Of a stretch of DNA of 64,000 nucleotides, positions 6,501 to 14,700 are shown piece by piece; the stretch's first letter is position 1, and each line of letters begins with the position of its first letter. The stretch comes from Sphingomonas sp. Leaf32 (lineage in GTDB: Bacteria > Pseudomonadota > Alphaproteobacteria > Sphingomonadales > Sphingomonadaceae): NCBI RefSeq assembly GCF_001421765.1, contig NZ_LMLA01000002.1:1-64000 (forward strand), written 5' to 3'. The notes beneath the pieces were generated by a model. That model saw nothing but the letters and a program-made list of their open reading frames with translations, was not told where the DNA came from and ran no database searches. Made by a program: the position numbers and the translations under genes.

Positions 6501-6764
6501 TCAGCAATCCCCCTGTTCTTCGTCGGCGCTACCCCAATGAACGCGACCGTTCAGCAGGACCGGCGCGCATCCGTCGTCACCCGCGCCGCACTGGTCCTCG
6601 TTGTCCGGTTCCGCCTCCGGGTCGCCGTCCATTTCGTCCAGCCGTTCGATCATGCGGGCAACCAGCCGATTGATCGCGGCGCGCGGTAGCTTCGGGATCG
6701 TTGCCAGCATGGCGTCGACAGGCAGGACAGCGGCTCGGCCGGGGTAGAGAAGTATGGCGGTCAT
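6501..6764 (-). CDS. Small hypothetical protein of the leftward operon
   Basis: An 87-residue protein. It begins M-T-A-I-L-L-Y-P-G-R-A-A-V-L, then a basic helix with I-N-R-L-V-A-R-M-I-E-R-L-D-E, and an acidic, Cys-containing tail (D-E-E-Q-G-D-C). The helix I-x-R-L-V-x-R-x-I-x-x-L-D is a recurrent feature of small proteins in sphingomonad phages. Function unknown. Its ATG overlaps the TGA of the upstream gene (ATGA), so translation is coupled. Confidence 0.6.
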   Translation of the reverse strand: MTAILLYPGRAAVLPVDAMLATIPKLPRAAINRLVARMIERLDEMDGDPEAEPDNEDQCGAGDDGCAPVLLNGRVHWGSADEEQGDC

Positions 6765-6943
6765 CGTTGCGTCCTCCGTAGCCGGAGGGGTCGCGAGTGG
6801 AGCCGCCCGCGTTGGGTTAGGGGGCGTAGGAACCGTCGCACTGCCCCACGGTCAACGCCTATCGCGAAGGCGATGTAGCGGGTGGACTGGCCGCGATAGT
6901 GCCGACGGGCTGCCTCGGTTCGCCATGAGGTGCGGCGCATCAT
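6761..6943 (-). CDS. 60-aa basic protein with helix-turn-helix-like core
   Basis: A 60-residue, strongly basic protein nested between two neighbours by ATGA overlaps at both ends: its ATG at 6943 overlaps the upstream TGA (6940-6942), and its own stop overlaps the ATG at 6764. Residues 15-40 (Y-R-G-Q-S-T-R-Y-I-A-F-A-I-G-V-D-R-G-A-V-R-R-F) look like a resolvase/sigma-type helix-turn-helix. The double overlap is the main evidence that this frame is translated. Confidence 0.55.
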   Translation of the reverse strand: MMRRTSWRTEAARRHYRGQSTRYIAFAIGVDRGAVRRFLRPLTQRGRLHSRPLRLRRTQR

Positions 6944-7389
6944 GCCCGCGCCTCCGAAGCGATGAAGTTGCGCACGCGCTCTGAGGTGCGCTCCTGCGGC
7001 CTCCTGCCCCGGTACAGTCGAGCGACAAAGCTGGGGTCGCCGGCTACCAGCTCGCCGAAAGCGGACAGCCCCAAGCCGGTGGCGTGGCAGTAGCATTCGA
7101 TCAACGTCAGTAGGCGGACCGTTGCCGGGGGTCGCGCCGCAACGGGCCGTGGCGATGGTTCAACGACTGGCGCTGGCGCAGCTTCGATACGCTTGATGCA
7201 GGCAAGCACTCGAGCGGTCGTTGCCCGCCGTGGCTGGCGCCCGTCGCGCAGGTCACCGATCAACCGCGGATCGTTGACCGCCTCGCGACAGAAGCGGGTT
7301 TCCGCCATGCCAGTCTTGGCGAGGTGCTGCGCGATCAGGTGCAGGACCTGTTTCGCGGTCATCGGCGGCGGGGTGGATTCGGACGCCAT
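6940..7389 (-). CDS. Hypothetical protein of the leftward operon
   Basis: A 149-residue protein with two similar halves. Residues 1-60 contain L-H-L-I-A-Q-H-L-A-K-T-G-M-A-E-T-R-F-C, then D-P-R-L-I-G-D-L-R-D-G-R; residues 90-145 contain L-T-L-I-E-C-Y-C-H-A-T-G-L-G-L-S-A-F-G, then D-P-S-F-V-A-R-L-Y-R-G-R. Each half resembles a lambda-repressor-like helix-turn-helix with the D-P-x-x-(V/I)-x-x-L-x-x-G-R signature, so the protein may be a tandem-HTH regulator (inference). A GGAGGG precedes ATG 7389. Confidence 0.65.
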   Translation of the reverse strand: MASESTPPPMTAKQVLHLIAQHLAKTGMAETRFCREAVNDPRLIGDLRDGRQPRRATTARVLACIKRIEAAPAPVVEPSPRPVAARPPATVRLLTLIECYCHATGLGLSAFGELVAGDPSFVARLYRGRRPQERTSERVRNFIASEARA

Positions 7390-7390
7390 G

Positions 7391-7882
7391 TTACCGCCCT
7401 CCCTTCGCCATGCGGTCGATAAACGACGCGGTGCGCAGGATGCCGACGACTCGGCCTACCAGCTTCTCGCCCAGCTTCACGGGATCGGCATAGGGGCCGT
7501 CGTTCGCGACGAACGCTCCACGCTGCCCGGCGCGGATGCCGCCCACGAACCAGCCGCGGTCCGTCTCGCGCGCCTGTACGATCCGGCAGTGCCGCTTCTC
7601 GTAGTCGAATTGGGTGGCCGGGGCGGACACGTACTCGATCAGGAACAGTCCGCCATCGACGGGCATCCAGCGTCCGCGTTCAGCAACGACGACTTCCCCG
7701 AACTGGATCAGCGGCGCGTTGTGGTCATCCCCGGCGGCGCAGACGGTTGCCCAGCCCGGTACGCTATCGAACATTTCTAGCGCGATCGGCTGGGGCTGCT
7801 TGGCCTCGTGCTGCTCCATGGGCGACAGCAGATTGCGGCCGGCGAACAGGGTCATGAGATTGGTTTTCGGATCGGTCGCCAT
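7391..7882 (-). CDS. Hypothetical protein with S24/LexA-like C-terminal fold, probably non-catalytic
   Basis: A 163-residue protein. The segment A-P-L-I-Q-F-G-E-V-V-V-A-E-R-G-R followed by D-G-G-L-F-L-I-E-Y and ending A-N-D-G-P-Y-A-D-P, G-R-V-V-G-I-L-R is laid out like the S24 peptidase domain of LexA/CI-type repressors. The position of the catalytic Ser (normally G-D-S-M) reads G-D-D-H. If the alignment is right, it would not self-cleave. I chose ATG 7882, directly after the upstream stop; the open frame to 8023 lies inside the neighbour. Confidence 0.5.
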   Translation of the reverse strand: MATDPKTNLMTLFAGRNLLSPMEQHEAKQPQPIALEMFDSVPGWATVCAAGDDHNAPLIQFGEVVVAERGRWMPVDGGLFLIEYVSAPATQFDYEKRHCRIVQARETDRGWFVGGIRAGQRGAFVANDGPYADPVKLGEKLVGRVVGILRTASFIDRMAKGGR

Positions 7883-7883
7883 G

Positions 7884-8411
7884 TCAGAAGCCCTCCGCAT
7901 GGAGGCGGCGCGCATCGGCTGCGATGGCGGCGGTCCATTCAGGGTGAAAGGGAATGTCGCGGGACGCGGCCAGCTCGACCTTGATTGCGAGGGCCTTTCC
8001 GCTGGGGGCCGGCACGTCTTCAATCAGGCGGGCCATGGCCTCGACCCACACGTCGCAAGCCACGCTCTCTTCGGGCGTACCGACCGGCAACGCCTCGAAA
8101 CGGGCGCGGGCGTCGGTGTAGTCCGCGTGGGCGTCATCCCATGCGGTGCGGCGCTGGTTCCGCTCTGCGTGTCGCTGTTCGGCCTCGGCGCGGTGCCGGG
8201 CGCGGTTCGCGATCTGCCCAGCCGTTGCCTTCGCGGGCGTGCGTCCGATCTGGAACGACAGGTGCAGGCCGAACCATTGCAGGTCGAAGAACCGCACGTC
8301 GCCTTCGTTGCCGTGATCCTCGCTAACCGCGTCCAGCCGCTCGACCGTCACCGCGCCCCAGTTGTACCACGGCTCGACAGCCGCCACGGTGCGCTTGATG
8401 ATGCTGCGCAT
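7884..8411 (-). CDS. Hypothetical protein of the leftward operon
   Basis: A 175-residue protein. The N-terminal 50 residues are mixed alpha/beta (A-A-V-E-P-W-Y-N-W-G-A-V-T-V). A Glu/Arg-rich coiled segment follows at about 65-95 (R-A-R-H-R-A-E-A-E-Q-R-H-A-E-R). No recognised family. ATG 8411 lies 2 nt after the stop of the upstream gene. A longer frame to 8576 is rejected because it overlaps that gene. Confidence 0.6.
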   Translation of the reverse strand: MRSIIKRTVAAVEPWYNWGAVTVERLDAVSEDHGNEGDVRFFDLQWFGLHLSFQIGRTPAKATAGQIANRARHRAEAEQRHAERNQRRTAWDDAHADYTDARARFEALPVGTPEESVACDVWVEAMARLIEDVPAPSGKALAIKVELAASRDIPFHPEWTAAIAADARRLHAEGF

Positions 8412-8412
8412 A

Positions 8413-8661
8413 TCAGCGGGCCTCCCCGTTCTGCCGGGCTTCGATGATCCAGCGGATTGCCTCGGCGCGTTCGGGCTTGCCGACGATCTGCGCCATAACC
8501 GACGTGAGGTCGTCGGCGTCGCAGTCCTCAACGACCAACCACAGCTTGCGACCGGACGCGAGCGCGTAGCCTCCACCGATCGCGACGAGGGACGCCAGCC
8601 ATGCGGGCGCGTCGAAGGTGGGGAGCGCCGAAGCGCCCCCGGTGATTGCAGCGGTGGCCAT
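8413..8661 (-). CDS. Small hypothetical protein of the leftward operon
   Basis: An 82-residue protein starting M-A-T-A-A-I-T-G-G-A-S-A-L-P. A weakly hydrophobic helix (L-A-S-L-V-A-I-G-G-G-Y-A-L-A-S-G) is followed by an acidic-basic tail (V-V-E-D-C-D-A-D-D-L). Function unknown. It sits 3 nt after the lipoprotein gene and 1-2 nt before the next. Confidence 0.55.
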   Translation of the reverse strand: MATAAITGGASALPTFDAPAWLASLVAIGGGYALASGRKLWLVVEDCDADDLTSVMAQIVGKPERAEAIRWIIEARQNGEAR

Positions 8662-8664
8662 GGC

Positions 8665-9384
8665 TCAAGCCTCCCGCGACTGAATGCTGTCGAGGTCGGA
8701 CATAACCATGTCCTTCAACTCGGCATGGGTCAGCCATTGGTCGAGCGTTTCCAGCTTCTCGCGCATGTCGCTGGGCGTGCGAGCGGGGAAGGTGAGGATT
8801 GCTTGCCGCGTACGATCCAGCCGCCCGCAAATCTCCGCCTCCTGCACCTCCACCACGTCCAGGCCGGCGGCCTTATGCGTCCGATCAATTGCGCGCGTCC
8901 GGCGCAGGTCGGCAGCGGTGAACGTGCGAGCGCGCCGCAGCTTGTCTTGCCACTGCGGACTTTCGTTCTGGTAGCGGCGGGCAAGGCTGGCAATGCCCCG
9001 CGCTTCGGCCCGCGTCCCTTCGCGGGTGGACCACACCCGGGAGCCATCCGCCGCCAGCGTGGCGTCGATCTCGAAATGAGGAATGGCGGCAATCATCGCA
9101 TCTTGGCGCGCGACTGCCGGGGCGTGAATATCGACGCAGAACCGGTCGTACTCGGCATCTATCGCGACATAGGCGGCGATCAGCCCCGCCAGTTCGGGGC
9201 AGGCACCGTGCGATGCGGCCTTAGCCGGGGCGGGTGCCGGACATGCCGACAGGGGCAGCGCGGCCATCCCTAGCAGCATGGCGCGGCGGCTCGGTCCCGA
9301 TGTGGGACGGGTGTCATTCGAAAAGTTGATTGCGGTATTGTCGGTCGTGGCGCTAGGGCGCGCACCGATGCTATGGGCGTCCAT
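8665..9384 (-). CDS. Predicted lipoprotein, first gene of the leftward operon
   Basis: A 239-residue protein. Residues 32-48 contain a twin-arginine-like start (S-R-R-A-M-L-L-G-M) and a hydrophobic stretch ending in the lipobox L-S-A-C (Cys48), so the mature protein is probably lipid-anchored. The N-terminal 30 residues before the signal are unusual; the real start may be nearer, but ATG 9384 has a GAGGG about 9 nt upstream. The mature part is helical and charged. No named family. It is first in an operon of seven tightly packed genes. Confidence 0.65.
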   Translation of the reverse strand: MDAHSIGARPSATTDNTAINFSNDTRPTSGPSRRAMLLGMAALPLSACPAPAPAKAASHGACPELAGLIAAYVAIDAEYDRFCVDIHAPAVARQDAMIAAIPHFEIDATLAADGSRVWSTREGTRAEARGIASLARRYQNESPQWQDKLRRARTFTAADLRRTRAIDRTHKAAGLDVVEVQEAEICGRLDRTRQAILTFPARTPSDMREKLETLDQWLTHAELKDMVMSDLDSIQSREA

Positions 9385-9481
9385 AGTCGTTTCCCTCTCA
9401 TGCAGGGTTGCGATCAGACCGGGTGCGGGGAGCTTCCACCTTCCCCATCCGGTCGCCTTGGCTTATGCCTAAGACCGATAC

Positions 9482-9527
9482 AGAATATGCCTCTATTGGG
9501 TTGTGTCAACGCCCAAACGCATATAAA
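9482..9527. promoter_or_regulatory. Back-to-back promoters of the phage switch region
   Basis: On the minus strand a near-consensus sigma-70 promoter reads TTGACA (9509-9504), 16 nt, TATTCT (9487-9482), directed at the operon starting at 9384. On the plus strand TATAAA (9522-9527) sits 8 nt before the ATG at 9536, with TTGTGT at 9501 as a possible -35; a transcript from it would have almost no leader. The arms ATATGC (9485-9490) and GCATAT (9519-9524) are inverted repeats, each overlapping one -10 box, and are candidate operators. Confidence 0.55.
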
Positions 9528-9535
9528 TCATCGGT

Positions 9536-9778
9536 ATGTCGATTACGCCCGAACAGTGCCGGATGGCACGCGCCGCCCTTCGATTGTCTGCTGCGCAGCT
9601 TGCGGAGACGGCCAAGGTTGGCGTGATGACGGTTTCCAGTTTTGAGCGCGGCAACGACGCTTACGCCTCCACGATCGACAAGCTGCAGGTTGCGTTGGAG
9701 GCGGCTGGGGTTGAGTTCATACCGGACGGTTCGCCTTCGGGCGGCGGTGGCCCCGGCGTGCGCCTGCGCGCCAAGTAG
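9536..9778 (+). CDS. XRE-family transcriptional regulator
   Basis: An 80-residue protein with an N-terminal lambda-repressor-type helix-turn-helix: R-M-A-R-A-A-L-R-L-S-A-A-Q-L-A, then V-G-V-M-T-V-S-S-F-E-R-G, then I-D-K-L-Q-V-A-L-E-A-A-G-V-E-F. There is no dimerisation or peptidase domain. It is transcribed away from the seven-gene operon with only 151 nt between starts, so it probably represses that operon and perhaps itself. The likely transcript start is within a few nt of the ATG (leaderless). Confidence 0.85.
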   Translation: MSITPEQCRMARAALRLSAAQLAETAKVGVMTVSSFERGNDAYASTIDKLQVALEAAGVEFIPDGSPSGGGGPGVRLRAK

Positions 9779-9822
9779 GAACGGGCTGGCGCTTGTCGCC
9801 CAGCCGCCATATCGTGCGGGCT

Positions 9823-10056
9823 ATGGATGAGGCCGTTAGCATCGCTCACCCCTTTCTCGTGCTGGCGTGGTTCGGCGCGCTAGGGCTTCTGTTCGCGGGC
9901 TTCGCATGGATTGATTTATACAAAAAGATGGTTCGCCTCCGCTCTCGGGGCGGCGGGACCGGTATTGATTTGGACCGGTTGCAAGATGCCGCGTTCTTCA
10001 CCGGGCTAGGACTTGTCGGTGTTGTGGTCGGGCTTGGGCTGCACTTTTTGCTGTAA
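9823..10056 (+). CDS. Small membrane protein, two helices
   Basis: A 77-residue protein with a helix at about 8-27 (F-L-V-L-A-W-F-G-A-L-G-L-L-F-A-G-F) and one at the C-terminus (F-T-G-L-G-L-V-G-V-V-V-G-L-G), joined by a basic loop (Y-K-K-M-V-R-L-R-S-R). Phage holins can have this size and plan, but no lysis enzyme is nearby, so this is only a possibility. ATG 9823 was chosen over an upstream ATG at 9793 that has no ribosome binding site. Confidence 0.55.
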   Translation: MDEAVSIAHPFLVLAWFGALGLLFAGFAWIDLYKKMVRLRSRGGGTGIDLDRLQDAAFFTGLGLVGVVVGLGLHFLL

Positions 10057-10210
10057 CGATCAGCCAAAGCTATGGCTGAATTGCTTGGCGCTAAGCGGCC
10101 AAGTCTGTTAGACAATTACCAGCGACGGGCGTTAGTGAGCGGCTAACGCGGAAACCCCATCCTAAGCGGACAAGGGCCGGCGATCATCAGCAGATGACGC
10201 GAGGCGTTCC

Positions 10211-10516
10211 ATGTCCGGCACTACCCCGAATGACGATCCCGTAGGCGCTGCGATCGTCGCCATGTTCGAGCGAGCGCACAAGCATTCCGAGCGGGTGCAG
10301 CGCGGCGAACGCTACGAGCAACAGGCGCTGTCCTTGGCCGCGATGATCGCGGCGGAAACCGACATACCCTACGACGATATTGCGCACGAGCTGGCGAACC
10401 TGTCGCCGGTTCTGTGGCCGCTTGTCGACAGTCGCAGTGGTTGCCTCGCTCTCTCCCTTCTCATTCAAGCGGCCTGCGGGTGTGAACCCGTCTGGGTCGC
10501 GCCGTCTGTTCACTGA
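10211..10516 (+). CDS. Hypothetical protein
   Basis: A 101-residue soluble, helical protein (G-A-A-I-V-A-M-F-E-R-A-H-K-H-S-E, then A-L-S-L-A-A-M-I-A-A-E-T-D). No family recognised. It is preceded by about 150 nt without a gene and followed 25 nt later by the two large phage genes, so it may be the first gene of that rightward unit. Confidence 0.5.
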   Translation: MSGTTPNDDPVGAAIVAMFERAHKHSERVQRGERYEQQALSLAAMIAAETDIPYDDIAHELANLSPVLWPLVDSRSGCLALSLLIQAACGCEPVWVAPSVH

Positions 10517-10541
10517 ACGCTTGGCCCCGGAGCATCCCGCA

Positions 10542-11777
10542 ATGATTAATTGGAACCTCCTTCAGACGCCTAACGTGGCCGGGCTTTTTCAGGCTGGAAT
10601 GGACGAAGGGCGGCAACGCCGTGCGGCTGGTGAAACGCAATCCGCGCTTTCCGCTCTGGCGCGTGACCCAAGCAACCCGGAGGCGATGGGCGCGCTGGCG
10701 CAGTATGCGCCGGAACTGGCGATGCGGATGCAGGACCGGCAACGGGAAACCCAGCTTGCCGATCACCGCCGCGACGTGATGGGGCGTCTGTTCACGGGGG
10801 GAGGTGAGGCGGCCAGCCCGCAAGGTGTCCTCGCGTCGTTCGTGAACACCCCCAAGGAGGGGCCGCTACAGGGCTACGCGCCGGGCGCAAAGCAGCCGCC
10901 GCCCCCGAACGAGCCGGGATACACCCAGCCCGCAAGCCTGCTGCCACCAGTTGCCGCGCCGTCTGCCGGTTCTGCCTTGTCGGGTAGCCAGCCGGTAGCT
11001 TCGGACGCTCCCTCGCGTCTGGTTGATCCTGCATCGCTGCCGGCACGGACAGACGGAATGCGGCTGGACCCAACGGCGCTGCGTGAATTGTACGCGCTCG
11101 ACCCGAACACCGCGCTTGAGATTCAGTCGTCGCTCTACAAGTCGGATGCGGAAGGCTTGAAGCGGGTGCAGGCGCAAGGGACGGCGTTGGCAAGCGCCGC
11201 GTTCCGGTTGCAGCAGATGCGCAACGCTGACGGTACACCGGACATGGCCGCTCGAACCGCGGAACTGCGGGCGATGGCTCCCATGCTCGCACAGATGGGC
11301 GTGCCGGCCGAAAGCCTCCAATCTGTCGACCTCTCCGACAACGGGTTGCAGCGGTACGGCGCGCTGTATCGCAACCTGTCCGACGTGATCCGCGACGACC
11401 GTGCCGACCGCCGCCTGACTGCCGACATTGCCGACGACGAGGCGGACAACGAGCGTGCCAACATGGACACCCGCGACCGTATGGCGGATCGCGCCAGGCG
11501 TCGCGCGCTGACGGCACGCGGCCAGAACATGACCGATGCTCGGGGGCGGTACAGCATTGGTGTCACCTCGGCCGATCGCCAGCGCGGGCAGGACATTGCC
11601 TCAACCGACCGCCGCCGGGGGCAGGACATTACCGACCGCCGCGTTCGCGAGACTGGCGGGCGTCGTGGTGGCGCTGCCGGCGGCATCCCGACCGTCTCGT
11701 CTGTCGCTGAGGCGCGCAAGCTGCCGTCCGGCACCGTGTTTCGTACCCCCGATGGCAAGATGAAGGTGCGCCCGTAA
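10542..11777 (+). CDS. Phage structural protein, partner of the 1639-aa ejection protein
   Basis: A 411-residue protein beginning M-I-N-W-N-L-L-Q-T-P-N-V-A-G-L-F-Q. The first 140 residues are Gln/Arg-rich helix (Q-R-R-A-A-G-E-T-Q-S-A-L), then a Pro/Ala-rich linker, then a long charged helix. The C-terminus has the repeated unit R-R-G-Q-D-I (G-Q-D-I-A-S-T-D-R-R-R-G-Q-D-I). This plan and the position directly before a giant virion protein (TAATG overlap at 11775-11779) match the smaller internal core/ejection protein of podoviruses. That is inference from position and composition. ATG 10542 fits; longer frames lack a start site. Confidence 0.6.
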   Translation: MINWNLLQTPNVAGLFQAGMDEGRQRRAAGETQSALSALARDPSNPEAMGALAQYAPELAMRMQDRQRETQLADHRRDVMGRLFTGGGEAASPQGVLASFVNTPKEGPLQGYAPGAKQPPPPNEPGYTQPASLLPPVAAPSAGSALSGSQPVASDAPSRLVDPASLPARTDGMRLDPTALRELYALDPNTALEIQSSLYKSDAEGLKRVQAQGTALASAAFRLQQMRNADGTPDMAARTAELRAMAPMLAQMGVPAESLQSVDLSDNGLQRYGALYRNLSDVIRDDRADRRLTADIADDEADNERANMDTRDRMADRARRRALTARGQNMTDARGRYSIGVTSADRQRGQDIASTDRRRGQDITDRRVRETGGRRGGAAGGIPTVSSVAEARKLPSGTVFRTPDGKMKVRP

Positions 11778-14700
11778 TGGCACAGGACGAATGGGCAGAG
11801 TTCGAGGACGCGCCCCCCTCGCTGGTGCGCAAGAAGCTCTCGGTTAAGCGTCCGGCGGCGGCTGGGGGCAAGCCCACGGGCGAGGCATACGACGGCGACA
11901 CGGTGCGGCTGGATACCGGGGCGAACGCCCGTCTGCTGGGGTACGATGCGTTCGAGCGTCGGCAGACGGCGCGCGACGCGTCGGGGGCCGTGGTTCCGAT
12001 CGGCGAACAGTCGCGCTCCGCGCTGCTTGACTATCTGCCGGGCGCGTCCTTCGCGCCGAACGGCACGCAAAGCTATGGCCGCCCTGTCGGCGTGCTGAGC
12101 CAGTACGGGCTGGACCCGGCAACGACGCTGCTCCGGCAGGGTATGGGACTGGCAGCCCCGGAGTACCTGGCTAACGATCCGACGCGCCGCACGGACTATC
12201 TGGAGGCCGAACGGCTGGCCCGCCTGAACCGGCTGGGCGTCCACGGTGACAGCTACGTCACGCCACAGGCATTCCGGCGCGGCACGACCGAAGCGCCCCC
12301 AGCCGAACGCCCGAAGGATGGGCCATGGGCGCAGGCTGAGTGGAGCGACAAGGGCGGGGCGGCGGCGGTGTTCGCCGATGATCCTACGCCGTTCCAAGGG
12401 CTGCGACAGGACATTGCAGACGGCTATATCGCGCTGACGAACGACCCGAACAGCACGGTTGACCAGATTGTCGATTATGGCGTTGCCAACGGCTTCACCG
12501 TCGATCGCAAGGAAGCGGAGAAGTTCGTGCGGATGCGGGCCGCCGGCCACACGCCAACGGGCAAGATCACATACAAGCGCGCGCCCCGCGTGCTGACTGA
12601 TCCGGGCGACGGGGCATTCGGCGCGACCATGCGCGGCGTCGGTGATCCGCTCAACTTCCTGGACGAGCTGGGCGCAACGGTGGATTCGCTCGGCGGCACG
12701 GGCGGGCGTGAAAACATCCTGAACAGCGATCGTCGGTGGGCGGACATTTACGCCAACAACCTCGATCAGAACCGCTCCATCCTCGCGAACGATGACGCGG
12801 CGCATCCCTATGCCCGTTTCGGCGGGCAGCTTGTCAGCGGCCTTGCGATCCCCGGCGCGTCGATCGAAGGCGTTGGGCTGAACGCGGCACGGGCGACGCT
12901 AAAGACGGGCGGCACCCGCATGGCGGCGGTTGCGGCTGCGGAAAGCGCCGTGCGCCGTCGGCTGGCGGTGGCCGGGGCTGCGGAGGCTGGCGCGGCTGGC
13001 GCTGGCGCGGGAGAGGGTGGGTTGGTCGATCGGGCCACCAACGCCGCGATTTACGCGCCTGTCGGGGCGGCGCTGGGTTATGGCACCGCTGGGCTTGCGC
13101 AACGCCTGACAGGGCTTGTTGGCGGTCGTGGGGGCCGCGCTGCTGCGGTTACTGGTTCCGACGCTGCGCCGGCCGTGGCGCGCGAGGTTGACGAGGTTCA
13201 GGCGCCTGCCGTGCCTGCCGCTGCCGATGCCGGTTCCGTTCCGGCTGTCGCCGCTACGACGATCGATAGCGCCGCGCTGCGTGCTGCTGCTGATACCGGC
13301 GCGGGCGTCGACATGGGGCGGGCGGGCGACATTCTGCGCCAGTCAGCGGACGATGCCTTGGCCCGTGGCGACGACGTGGTTTTGCACGTTGAAGGCAAGC
13401 CGATCCGCATTACCGCGCCGGGGCTGGTTGACGATACCGGGCGGCGTTGGGGAGCGATGCCGATCCTGTCGCCGACTAAGGGCGACAACGCCCGGCTAGA
13501 GATTGTCCCGAATGGTCGTGCTGCTGGCGCTTCGGATGCTGTGCCCCCGGTTCCTGCCGCTGCCCCAGCGGTTAGCCGCGCTGCTGACGATGCGGGAGCA
13601 TGGGACGAGTTCGAGGACGCGCCAGCGGATGCCGTCGCGGCCATGGCGAACGACACCCCGCGCCCGACGCTCGACGGGCCGCGCGTGCCCGATCGCATCG
13701 ACCTGCGCCAGCCGCGCCAGCTTCTTGCCGACGCGCCCAATGGAGAGCGCATCGCCGCTGCGCAACAGATGCGTTCCAGCGACGTAAGCCCTTTGCCGGC
13801 GAACGCTGTCCGCGATCTGGACGAGGCGGCGGGTATCGAAGCCGGGCGCTACCAGACGGTTCGCGCGCCCAATGAGGCAACGACGCTCGAGCGTCGCAAT
13901 CTGCCGTCGCCGAACGATGGAACGCGGACGATCCCGAAGCGCGGGCCGGTCGATCTGGTGACGTGGCTACGCACGCAAGGCGGTGTTCGTGAGGACGGCG
14001 GCGAACTGGCCTATGCCGGCATCACCAACGCGCCTCGCAACGGGATGGACTTTGCCGGCGGCGAACAGCGGTTCGGCAAGCTGGTGGCCAATGATGGCCT
14101 GCCGCTCGACATGGCGGCGCAACGCGCATGGGAAGCGGGCTATTTCCCCGACCATGCCGAGCCGCCCACGCCAGCGGAGTTTATGGACTCGCTGACGGCC
14201 ACGCATCGCGGCTGGAACCGAACCTTTCACCCCGACGACTTCGCGGAAGTGGACGCCTTCGAAGCGGCACGGGCGCAACGTCTCGACGTGGAGGCGGCAC
14301 AGGCAGAGGGAGCGCCGCTGACGCTCGATCGCGGCCAGCCGGTCGGCCCCGACGATCTGGACGCCAACGCCCCGCCGGTTCGTGCCTATGAGGAATGGGG
14401 CGAGAACGCGCCAGACCTCGCCGGCAACATTCGGCTCGACAAGCTGGACAGCCCGCAGGCGATCAAGCGGGCGTTGGTTCGCACGGAACAGGTCACGGGC
14501 GGCTTTGACGCTGCGAAGCGTGGCCGCATCACCCAGGCCGAAACTAAGGCGCTGGCAGAGGATCTAGGCATGACTGCCGACGATCTGTTGCAGCGTCGCA
14601 AGGGCGAGGCGTTCAACGCCGAACAGGCGCTTGCCGCCCGCCAGCTTCTCGCCCGTTCGGCTTCCGATCTGGTCAACATGGCGAAGCGGATTGCCCGCAC

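Noticed and set aside
11135-12805. Long open frame on the minus strand (556 codons)
   Set aside because: It is antisense to the phage structural genes, contains a low-complexity Arg/Ser-rich product, and arises from the high GC bias of the opposite strand.
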